From assembly GCA_001776865.1 (NCBI GenBank), contig MFDK01000005.1:1-34418 (forward strand): 34,418 nucleotides of DNA. The letters are read 5' to 3'. Both the position numbers and the translations under genes were made by a program. Positions 1 through 8,020 of the stretch are shown here, piece by piece; the stretch's first letter is position 1, and each line of letters starts with the position of its first letter. Origin of the DNA: Candidatus Daviesbacteria bacterium RIFCSPLOWO2_01_FULL_37_10. Lineage in GTDB: Bacteria > Patescibacteriota > Microgenomatia > Daviesbacterales > UBA10151. Under the pieces are notes generated by a model that was not told the origin of the DNA, ran no database searches, and saw only the letters and a program-made list of their open reading frames with translations.

Positions 1-80
1 AAACTTAAGTGCTTGTATTTATCCAAACTAATACACCTCCTTCAGGTACTAAATTTTACCTGAAGTGCTGCACTTCGTTT
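1..80 (-). mobile_element. Possible edge of an IS30-family insertion sequence: transposase 5' end (minus strand, TTG start at 26..24, truncated by window start) plus upstream inverted repeats
   Basis: Minus strand reads GGAGGTG (40..34), a 7-nt spacer, then TTG GAT AAA TAC AAG CAC TTA AGT = (M)DKYKHLS, resembling the 'YKHLSxEER' N-terminus of IS30 transposases. Palindromes at 40-65 and 62-76 could be IS-end structure. Only about 8 residues are visible. Confidence 0.42.
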
Positions 81-136
81 TAGAACTCATGATTAATCTG
101 TGCAGATGTATTTTTGTTTTATGGTAGAATTTAACA

Positions 137-439
137 GTGAAGTTTAAAACCATAGTAGGTACAGTAACTCTAACTGTAGAAAGAAAAATTCATATTATCC
201 AGAGACACCCGATAATGGATAATTATTTAGTTCGTATAAAAGAGGTTTTGGAAGTACCGGATGAAACCAGATATAGTCACTACAGTGATACTATCTTGTT
301 ATTCTACCGCTATTTTGATAATATTGAGGGTGGAAAGTATATAGCTGTTGTAGTGAATATCAAAGACTTGCAAGTCAAAACAGCATATTTAACAAACAGA
401 ATTAAATCAGGGAGGAAATATGTCAAAGAAAAATTTTAA
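137..439 (+). CDS. Small BECR/DUF4258-like putative toxin (PBECR-type nuclease fold suspected)
   Basis: 100 aa, GTG start; pattern 'HIIQRHP...I.EVLEVPDE...ILLFYRY...YIAVVVN...KTAYLTNRIKSG' resembles PBECR/DUF4258-like small proteins; overlaps the downstream DUF2283-like gene by 20 nt. Confidence 0.6.
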   Translation: MKFKTIVGTVTLTVERKIHIIQRHPIMDNYLVRIKEVLEVPDETRYSHYSDTILLFYRYFDNIEGGKYIAVVVNIKDLQVKTAYLTNRIKSGRKYVKEKF

Positions 440-659
440 TTTAGAATTTGATAAAGAAGATGATATTTTATATTTAACTCGAGGGGGGTTAACAAAAGAA
501 GATACCTCAGAGGAGTTGGGTGACGATGTAGTGATTTGGAGGAATAAGAAAACGAATGAAGTTTCCGGTTTTACAGTTTTGAATTTTTCCAAGAGATCTT
601 CCAAAAAGACAGGTAAAGTAAACTTACCTATTGAATTTGAACTTCATCCATTAATTTAA
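420..659 (+). CDS. DUF2283-like small protein, putative antitoxin
   Basis: 79 aa; 'FDKEDDILYLTRGG...EELGDDVVIWRNKKTNEVSGFTVLNFSKR' fits DUF2283 style; GGAGG SD just upstream of the ATG. Confidence 0.65.
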   Translation: MSKKNFNLEFDKEDDILYLTRGGLTKEDTSEELGDDVVIWRNKKTNEVSGFTVLNFSKRSSKKTGKVNLPIEFELHPLI

Positions 660-1553
660 CTCTTTTGCTTCTTCCGGGTAATCTGTGCAAATTCCGTCTG
701 GATTAAGATCTATAATTTCTTTAATTCTTTTAAATAGAGTTTTTGTATCACCTTTGGGAGCATCCGGGTGAGCCTCATCTCCTAATAGATGTGGGGAAGT
801 GCCGTGTAACTCTGGTGTAACAAGAGCAATTTTGGCTCCCGCAGCTCTCATTTTATTGAAAACCTCTGCTGTATAAAGTTTTTTCGTGCCTCCATTTTCA
901 CCTGTTAAGTCCCACTCATCCAGCCAGACCCATGGATTTTTTCCAAAGATACCGTCTTTTAGCATTTGTACTACTTCATCTGTTTCTATCAAAGTTTCGG
1001 CAACAACGGAATTAAATCTGTCCACATCATGCTGATGGGCTACAGATGGAGCCAGTGCTATTTCCGGAAATGCCTCTAAAAGTGTTTTAGCTGTTTCCGG
1101 TTTAACATCAAAGATTAGAATTCTTGATAAAACATCAGAATTTTTCTTAAGATGTTCTATTAAAGTTTGCAAATCATCCGGAGTCTGATATTTTCCTTTA
1201 AAATGTAAGGCATTTGTAGTGGACTCACTTTTCCTAATAAGATCCATAACCTCATCAAAAGTCGGGATTTTGCCTTCAGCGGTATGAGAAGTATTCCAGG
1301 ATTTCATTCCATGGAGTTCCTCTACAGTTAAGTCATGAAGAGCTCGCAGATCTTTCCCAAGAGAAAATCTTTCAAGTGTTGGATCATGCCAGACAACTAT
1401 GCCGTCTTTGCAAAAATTCGGATCAAATTCTATTCCGAAGCCTCGGGAAAGCTGATCTTCAAAAGCTTCAAAGCTACTCTCAGGAAAAAAATCCGGTTTA
1501 CTGGGCTCTAATCCCCGATGTGTAAATACAATCATTGACTCTATTGACGCCAT
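651..1553 (-). CDS. Glycerophosphodiester phosphodiesterase family protein
   Basis: 'THRGLEPSKPDFFPESSFEAFEDQLSRGFGIEFDPNFCKDGIVVWHDPTLERFS' carries the GDPD motifs (HRG, PENS-like, E.D......VV.HD..L.R). Confidence 0.88.
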   Translation of the reverse strand: MASIESMIVFTHRGLEPSKPDFFPESSFEAFEDQLSRGFGIEFDPNFCKDGIVVWHDPTLERFSLGKDLRALHDLTVEELHGMKSWNTSHTAEGKIPTFDEVMDLIRKSESTTNALHFKGKYQTPDDLQTLIEHLKKNSDVLSRILIFDVKPETAKTLLEAFPEIALAPSVAHQHDVDRFNSVVAETLIETDEVVQMLKDGIFGKNPWVWLDEWDLTGENGGTKKLYTAEVFNKMRAAGAKIALVTPELHGTSPHLLGDEAHPDAPKGDTKTLFKRIKEIIDLNPDGICTDYPEEAKELN

Positions 1554-1616
1554 GTCTGAAACATTATATGCTTAGCGTTATTGATTTACAAGTATTGATT
1601 TCAAAAGTTACCCTTT

Positions 1617-1676
1617 GTCATGCTGAACTTGGTTCAGCATCTTATTAATAGATCCCGAAACGAGTTCGGGATGGCA
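1617..1676. repeat. Dispersed palindromic repeat with two hairpins (REP/MITE-like)
   Basis: gtcATGCTGAACttgGTTCAGCAT (9-bp stem 1620-1628/1632-1640) and ATCCCGAAacgagTTCGGGAT (8-bp stem 1652-1659/1665-1672), flanked by GTCAT...ATGGC ends. Confidence 0.7.
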
Positions 1677-1697
1677 GTTTTGAAAATATTAAACAAT

Positions 1698-2909
1698 ATG
1701 CAAATATTAGATTTATCTAACAAACCAAGAGTGAAGGGTGCGAGATTTTTTGAAGCACCTGTAAATCAGCTTTATCATCCAACCGGGCAGTTTGGTCAGG
1801 ATTCCTGCGACTTAGTTTATTCAAGAGACTTAACGGATTCTAAATTTCTTCCGATTTTACTCAAAGAGTGGTTTTATTTAGTGAAAAAAGATGGGTTTTT
1901 AATAATTGATTATATTCCGGGTAGAATTTGTAATTTTCAAAAACTTGAAGAGACTATGTGGTGGCTTTGGAATCTTAAGTATGACATTATTTATCACGGA
2001 TCAGCTGAAAAATCCAATTTTAAAAATTTGACGGTAAAAAATCCAGGTTTAGGATACTATAGATTTATATGTAAAAAACTAGAAGCAACTAAAAGACCAG
2101 GGGATGATATAAATAAGTGGACTTTTGGAATTATTACCAAAGGAGATAGAAATGACTGGATGGATGAGATGATCGTTGCCATCCGTGCACAAAAAATCCC
2201 GGAGTTTGAAATCATAGTATGCGGGACTTACTTTGATAGAAATGAAAAAGACTTTAAATATATTCCTTTCTTTGACCGGGATGAAAAGGGTTGGATTACA
2301 AAGAAGAAAAATCTGATTGCAAGAGAGGCAAAGTATGAAAACTTATGTATTCTCCACGACAGAATAGTTCTTGATAAAAACTGGTTTACCGGAATAAAAA
2401 AGTATGGTAACGCCTTTGACATTTTATGCAACAGACAAACGCTAAGAGGGAACGGGATTAGAGCAGGCGATTGGTTAACTTATGGGTATGGTACTTTAAA
2501 TAGTCCGTATGGAATTTCTGAACTTCGCTACAATGACTGGGATGAATATGTTTATATGGGAGGACAAGTTTCGATTTTAAAGAAATCGATTTGGGAGGAA
2601 TGCCCCTGGAATGAAACACTTTACTGGGGTGAAGAAGATGTTGAACTCTCATTCAGATTTAGAGACGTAGGATATCTGATTAGATTTAATGAATTTTCAT
2701 CTTGCAGTGCCCTTGCCTGGAGGTTTGGTAAGCTGCCGTCAAAATATTATTCATCGGAAGGGTTGCTGCCTAAAGACATGTTAGTTAGAAGATTCTTAAG
2801 GCATATAAATAAAATACTTTTTTCTGTACCATTTCTAAAACAGATTACAACCCCAATTGTTGTAAAAATAATTAAGTCTAAACTCTATAATCTTGTTATA
2901 CACAGTTGA
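1698..2909 (+). CDS. GT2-type glycosyltransferase with N-terminal degenerate methyltransferase-like region (ORF track start 1620 probably too long)
   Basis: C-terminal half has 'ILHDRIVLDKNWF...WGEEDVELSFRFRDVGY' (GT2/galactosyltransferase C-terminal style). N-terminal 'DLVYSRDLTD...LLKEWFYLVKKDGFLIIDYIPG' resembles the end of a class I MTase. In-frame ATG at 1698 follows the repeat. Confidence 0.75.
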   Translation: MQILDLSNKPRVKGARFFEAPVNQLYHPTGQFGQDSCDLVYSRDLTDSKFLPILLKEWFYLVKKDGFLIIDYIPGRICNFQKLEETMWWLWNLKYDIIYHGSAEKSNFKNLTVKNPGLGYYRFICKKLEATKRPGDDINKWTFGIITKGDRNDWMDEMIVAIRAQKIPEFEIIVCGTYFDRNEKDFKYIPFFDRDEKGWITKKKNLIAREAKYENLCILHDRIVLDKNWFTGIKKYGNAFDILCNRQTLRGNGIRAGDWLTYGYGTLNSPYGISELRYNDWDEYVYMGGQVSILKKSIWEECPWNETLYWGEEDVELSFRFRDVGYLIRFNEFSSCSALAWRFGKLPSKYYSSEGLLPKDMLVRRFLRHINKILFSVPFLKQITTPIVVKIIKSKLYNLVIHS

Positions 2910-4525
2910 CTGTGTTAGTATCTTTGGAAGATTTAGATCTAATGCTTAAAAAATTATCGAATAATACTCTTGCTCATGTTTTAACTGTTTTTCTGGTTGC
3001 AGTCTTAACGTTTCTTCCTACACTTCAGATGTTTTTCTATTTAGATGAGTGGGGAAATCTTTATGAATTTACGCATGTTCCTTACCAGTTTACTATATTT
3101 ACAGCGCATATGTTCTATTTGCTTTTTTCAATTTTTGGAATTTCCGCAACAGATTATTTTGCAGTTGGAATTTTTATCTATGCATTATCCGCAACATTAC
3201 TTTATTTTTTTGTAAGTACTTTGACTAAAAACAAGTTACTGGGATTAATTGCGGGTCTGATTTATGCGACTTCACCTATTGGAATAGATACTGTTATTAT
3301 GCTTTGGACTTATTTTTTAGAAGGCGGGTATCCTTTAACAATTGCGTTACTACTGCTTTTGTACCTGATCTTAAGGTATTTTCAGGGAGGAAAAATATTT
3401 TTCTTCATACTGGCTCTTTTGGGATTTTTTGTATTTCTGGAACTAGAACCAAGGCGCGTTTTTTTGTTTCTTCCGATAATAATACTTTTTGATTATCTGA
3501 TGCATTTCAGGAAAATTATTGTTCCGGATTTTAAGTTTTTCTTAAGGCAGACGCCTTTTTTTATTTGTTTTGTATTGTATTATAAGTATAGCGTAACTTT
3601 ATCGGGAATATTTGCAACAGGCCGTATTGCGCTTGCAGATTCAGGAAGTTATGATTGGCAAACGAAGTTGGATCTTTTACTTAACACTTTTTCTGATCCG
3701 AAACCTTTTGTAACGCTCGCAAATATACTTCTAGGGGCATTTTTAGTACTTCCTAAAGAAATCCTCAATTTAACAACCGTTAAAGGAACATTTTTTTGGA
3801 CTGCCTTGATAATTGTTATAGCAGCAGCACTGGTAGTTATCGGATTTAAAATAAAAAAGGAATTCGGATTTATGCTTTTGTTTAGTCTTGGGTGGATTTA
3901 TATAAATATACTGGGAATTTATGTATTTAGTTCGCCCGGGATAAGTGAAACCACTCACAGAACACTTTCACTTTCTGCTCCTGCATATGCAATGTTTATA
4001 GCAATTTCAGGTTATGTATTATTTTTATATCTGAAAGAGAAAATCAAGAAAAAAGAAAAATTTGGTAAATTTTTTCTTGAGAATCAGCAAACTTTATTTT
4101 TTTCAGTGCTTATTTTATTCTTAGGGTTTAATTTATATGCAACACATTCTCATTTTGAAAAGTTTAATGCATTCAGGAGTAGACCCGCACGCGCATTTTT
4201 TAAGGATTTAAAAACTTTTCATCCCAGTTTTCCTAAAAAATCCCTTCTCTATATTGAAACCTCAAAAGATCCTCAAATTAAACACAGGCTAACTCGCATT
4301 TATGGAGGTAATAACCTTGGGGCAGGTGCAACTATTGCCGTTTTTTATCCGGAACTGACATATAAAGAAATCGATTTAGTTCGTGAACTCAAAGATGTTG
4401 AAAAATTTTTAAGGGATGATCCGAAGAAAATCGACCAGGTTTTTTATTTTTACTATGATGAAAACGGACTAAAAGATCAAACTAAAGAATTTAGGCTTAA
4501 GCTTAAGAGTAATCAAAAGTTTTAA
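2906..4525 (+). CDS. Polytopic membrane protein, GT-C/GT39-like glycosyltransferase
   Basis: 539 aa, many hydrophobic segments, 'FYLDEWGNLYEF' acidic motif in the first loop. Start uncertain (TTG 2906 or ATG 2942). Confidence 0.68.
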   Translation: MTVLVSLEDLDLMLKKLSNNTLAHVLTVFLVAVLTFLPTLQMFFYLDEWGNLYEFTHVPYQFTIFTAHMFYLLFSIFGISATDYFAVGIFIYALSATLLYFFVSTLTKNKLLGLIAGLIYATSPIGIDTVIMLWTYFLEGGYPLTIALLLLLYLILRYFQGGKIFFFILALLGFFVFLELEPRRVFLFLPIIILFDYLMHFRKIIVPDFKFFLRQTPFFICFVLYYKYSVTLSGIFATGRIALADSGSYDWQTKLDLLLNTFSDPKPFVTLANILLGAFLVLPKEILNLTTVKGTFFWTALIIVIAAALVVIGFKIKKEFGFMLLFSLGWIYINILGIYVFSSPGISETTHRTLSLSAPAYAMFIAISGYVLFLYLKEKIKKKEKFGKFFLENQQTLFFSVLILFLGFNLYATHSHFEKFNAFRSRPARAFFKDLKTFHPSFPKKSLLYIETSKDPQIKHRLTRIYGGNNLGAGATIAVFYPELTYKEIDLVRELKDVEKFLRDDPKKIDQVFYFYYDENGLKDQTKEFRLKLKSNQKF

Positions 4526-4529
4526 ATAG

Positions 4530-5648
4530 TTAAAGTAATCCTTTTATTTTTAATTCTTTTTCTGCTGATGAAAAATTATCAATTGCTTTTTCGCCTTCGC
4601 TCCACTCTATTAATTCTTTAAAACCCTCTTCTAATGTTACTTTTGGTGTCCACCCAAGTAGTTTTTGAGCTTTTGTAATATCTGCGAAACAATGCCTTAT
4701 ATCATTTAATCTATAATCCTGGCTAATTTTTACCATTCCCGGTTTTCCTAAAAGCCTGGAAATAGTTTCTGCAATTTCTTTTATAGATGTTGGATGACCC
4801 GAACCCATATTTATTACAGAATAATCAGCCCGATTTCCTTCTAAGGAAAGAATCAATGCATCAACGACATCATGAACTGAAATAAAATCTCTACTTTGCA
4901 ATCCATCTTCATAAACCACAGCTTTCTGGTTATTTTTAATTCTACTTATAAATATAGCAGTAACTCCTGTATAAGGGTTAGATAAACTTTGTCTTGGCCC
5001 ATATACATTAAAGCAACGCAGCGCAATTGTTGGGACTTTATAAATTTTACCAAAAAGCATGAGCATATCTTGCTGAGTTTTCTTAGTAATTGCATATATA
5101 CTGTTTGGATATTCATTTGCATCTTCTGGTGTTGCAACGGAATTAATTTTGCCTCTACATTTAGGGCATTTTATTTGCCAGTCAGCTTGTTGCAGCTGTT
5201 CTTCCGTTCGCAGAGAAGGGCGAACAAACCCGCATTTATTGCATTCATAATTTCCTTCCCCGAGACCCGTCATAGAAGAGTTGGTGATTATTTTTTTAAC
5301 TTTATGCTTTGTATTAACTAATATATCCAAAAGATTTGCCAAACCGCCGAGATTGGTATCAGAGAATTTTTTGACTTCATAATTTGATTGTCCCACCCCA
5401 ACAGCTGCAGCAAGGTGAAAGATAGCATCCATTCCCTGTACAGCTTTTTTAAAAGCATTGTAGTTTCTGACATCCCCTTTAATAAACTGCGCTTTTTTAT
5501 TGAGATAGGATGGTTTTTTACCGTTATGCACTTGTTTTTCAAGATTATCAAATATCCTGACTTTATAATTTTTTGCTATCAGTTCGTCTACAAGAAATGA
5601 TCCAATAAAACCAGCACCACCAGTAACCAAGATTGTTTTATGTAACAT
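4530..5648 (-). CDS. NAD-dependent SDR epimerase, dTDP-L-rhamnose 4-epimerase-like, with zinc-ribbon-like insertion
   Basis: '[19 protein letters not shown]', 'YAITK' (YxxxK), CNKCG...CPKCR insertion, '[28 protein letters not shown]', '[18 protein letters not shown]'. Start moved to MLHKTI at 5648. Confidence 0.82.
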   Translation of the reverse strand: MLHKTILVTGGAGFIGSFLVDELIAKNYKVRIFDNLEKQVHNGKKPSYLNKKAQFIKGDVRNYNAFKKAVQGMDAIFHLAAAVGVGQSNYEVKKFSDTNLGGLANLLDILVNTKHKVKKIITNSSMTGLGEGNYECNKCGFVRPSLRTEEQLQQADWQIKCPKCRGKINSVATPEDANEYPNSIYAITKKTQQDMLMLFGKIYKVPTIALRCFNVYGPRQSLSNPYTGVTAIFISRIKNNQKAVVYEDGLQSRDFISVHDVVDALILSLEGNRADYSVINMGSGHPTSIKEIAETISRLLGKPGMVKISQDYRLNDIRHCFADITKAQKLLGWTPKVTLEEGFKELIEWSEGEKAIDNFSSAEKELKIKGLL

Positions 5649-6735
5649 TTTTGGGATTTGTTGCATATTCGCAAAGTTCTTCTAAAATTCTATTTCCATC
5701 ATATGTGTACTTCCAATTAGGGAAATGTTCTTGGAATTTTGAAACGTCAGATATATACCATATATGATCCCCAATCCTATTTTTTGAATTAAATTCTATT
5801 TTAGCTTTTTTGCCTGTAATATGCTCAACTTTTTCTATTGCTTCAATAACTGAAACATTTGAAAATCTGCTACCTCCTATATTATAAACTTCACCAGGCT
5901 TTGGATGTAGATAAAACTCATAAAAGGCACATATAACATCAATAGAATGAATATTATCCCTTACTTGTTTGCCCTTATACCCAAAAATCGTATATGTTTT
6001 TTCATTAACGATACAGTATACCAGGTATGCGAGAAATCCATGGAGCTGTGCAGATGAATGTGCCGGTCCAGTCAAACATCCTCCCCGAAATGTACCCGTT
6101 TTAAGACCAAAATATTTGCCGTATTCCTGCACCATTAGATCGGCTGCAGTTTTTGAAACCCCAAAAATACTGTGCGTATTTTGATCAATACTCATTAATT
6201 CGTCGATTCCATTTTTGTATTTATGTTTTGAGTCTATTTCGTAGCGGGTAGCTTGTTCCTTAAGAGGTAGTTTATTTGGATTATCACCATAAACTTTGTT
6301 TGTTGAGGTAAAAATGAAAGTTGCATCGGGACAATGATTTCTAAAGGCTTCAAGAAGAATATGTGTACCTAAGGCATTAATCGTAAAATCAGTTAAAGGT
6401 TCTTTTGCTGCCCAGTCATGTGAAGGTTGAGCAGCTGTATGTATAATAAGAACAGGCTTAAAAAATTCAAAAATTCTATTTATTTCTTTTTCATTCCTGA
6501 TATCTGCAGATATGTGTAAATAATTACTAAATTCCTCCTCCAGAAGCGTTTTATTCCAGCTTGTACTCGCTGCAGGACCAAAAAAATATTTCCTTAAATC
6601 GTTATCTATTCCAATTACTTTAAAATTCTTTTTGCAAAAAAATCTAACTGCCTCTGATCCAATCAGCCCTGCTGCACCAGTAACCAAGACATATTTATGA
6701 GCATTTGATCCGTCGGAAACCTTATCTTTACGCAT
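5638..6735 (-). CDS. NAD-dependent SDR epimerase, CDP-paratose 2-epimerase-like
   Basis: '[18 protein letters not shown]', '[12 protein letters not shown]', '[49 protein letters not shown]', '[16 protein letters not shown]'. Confidence 0.78.
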   Translation of the reverse strand: MRKDKVSDGSNAHKYVLVTGAAGLIGSEAVRFFCKKNFKVIGIDNDLRKYFFGPAASTSWNKTLLEEEFSNYLHISADIRNEKEINRIFEFFKPVLIIHTAAQPSHDWAAKEPLTDFTINALGTHILLEAFRNHCPDATFIFTSTNKVYGDNPNKLPLKEQATRYEIDSKHKYKNGIDELMSIDQNTHSIFGVSKTAADLMVQEYGKYFGLKTGTFRGGCLTGPAHSSAQLHGFLAYLVYCIVNEKTYTIFGYKGKQVRDNIHSIDVICAFYEFYLHPKPGEVYNIGGSRFSNVSVIEAIEKVEHITGKKAKIEFNSKNRIGDHIWYISDVSKFQEHFPNWKYTYDGNRILEELCEYATNPKNVT

Positions 6736-6771
6736 CTATGATTTGGCAGATTCTAATATTAATTCATAAGT

Positions 6772-7998
6772 TTAACTTAAGTCAATTGACATTTTACTAA
6801 TTGCACTGGAATAAGTATTTTCCCAGGTGTTACCTTTGGCTCTTTTGATGGCATTTTTTTTCATTGCATTATATATTATCTTATTTTTTAACAAGCTGGT
6901 TATAGTTTTGGCGAATTCTTTTGGATTGTCGCCTGTAATTATAGCTGCTCCGTCTTGTTCGACATCCCTACCTAAAGGAGGAACTTTTGTTGTAATTACC
7001 GGGAGACCTGCTGCAAGATAAAGCCTTATTTTAGTTGCATCTGCCCACCATCTAGGAGAACCAGGAGTTTCTAAATAAGGTGCGAGTGCAATCGCATACT
7101 GACTTGTTTGTTTTGACAATTCTACTTGATCAGAAATGAATCCATGAAAAACAACTTTACCGGTTAATTTCAATTTATTGCTCAAGTTTTTTATCCTTGA
7201 AATATCCGGTTCGCCATCTCCGTATATGTGAAGGGTGACATTTGGAAGCGTCTTTAAAACTTCAGTTAACGCCCTTATGGCAATATCCGGTCCATTTATT
7301 TTTCCGAGTGTTCCGACATATACTAAGGAATTTGGGATAATTTTAGAAACAGGCAAATATTTTATTTGCTTTTTATAAAGAGCATTTGGGACATGTATTA
7401 AAAGGGCAGTTTTTTTTGGATCAAGTCCAGCTTTGATTCTAGCTGGCATCATTGCTTTTGATACATCCCATATGAAATCGCAGTTTATAGCAGCGAAGCG
7501 ATCGAGTGAAAGATATAGCTTGTTAAACCAGGCGACCTTATACCGGTTTGGTGAATAGTCTGAAACATAATAAACAACTCTATTAACAACCTTAAGTCTT
7601 CTTAAGATTATGCCGGCAAGCGCATTAATTGATTCCAGACCAATAAAAAGATCATATTTTTGCCGGTTTCTAAGTATAAGCTCGAATATAGATAAAAAAT
7701 CCCTAACTTTAAAAATTATCTGAGTTTTATTCAGATTACTAAGTTTTAAAAGAGGTAAAAGTAAATAAGATGTTAAAAAAAAATGCGACTTTTTTTTTAG
7801 TTTTCCATTTTTGTAGTTTTCAAGAATGGGAATAACAGTATCAGATCCCGGATGCGGTTGTTCCAGAAGCATAAATCTTTTAAGCTTTGGGACAAAGAAG
7901 CTTTCTATCGGTTCTATCATTCCGTTTGTTGATGTTCTTTCATTATTACTTCTGATAGAAAAAGTAGCAAAAAATACAGAATTTATTTTGTTTGTCAT
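6772..7998 (-). CDS. GT4-family glycosyltransferase
   Basis: 'LVYVGTLGKINGPDIAIRAL...LHIYGDGEP...VVFHGFISDQVELSKQTSQYAIALAPY...KIRLYLAAGLPVITTKVPP'. Confidence 0.88.
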   Translation of the reverse strand: MTNKINSVFFATFSIRSNNERTSTNGMIEPIESFFVPKLKRFMLLEQPHPGSDTVIPILENYKNGKLKKKSHFFLTSYLLLPLLKLSNLNKTQIIFKVRDFLSIFELILRNRQKYDLFIGLESINALAGIILRRLKVVNRVVYYVSDYSPNRYKVAWFNKLYLSLDRFAAINCDFIWDVSKAMMPARIKAGLDPKKTALLIHVPNALYKKQIKYLPVSKIIPNSLVYVGTLGKINGPDIAIRALTEVLKTLPNVTLHIYGDGEPDISRIKNLSNKLKLTGKVVFHGFISDQVELSKQTSQYAIALAPYLETPGSPRWWADATKIRLYLAAGLPVITTKVPPLGRDVEQDGAAIITGDNPKEFAKTITSLLKNKIIYNAMKKNAIKRAKGNTWENTYSSAISKMSIDLS

Positions 7999-8020
7999 AT
8001 AAGTTATAAAATAAGAATAA

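Noticed and set aside
4496-4506. CTTAAGCTTAAG-type palindrome near the end of the GT-C gene (from 4495)
   Set aside because: Short, composed of common AT-rich codons, no loop or T-tract to support a terminator.
4989-5321. 110-aa plus-strand ORF
   Set aside because: Antisense shadow of the well-supported SDR epimerase gene; no recognisable family.
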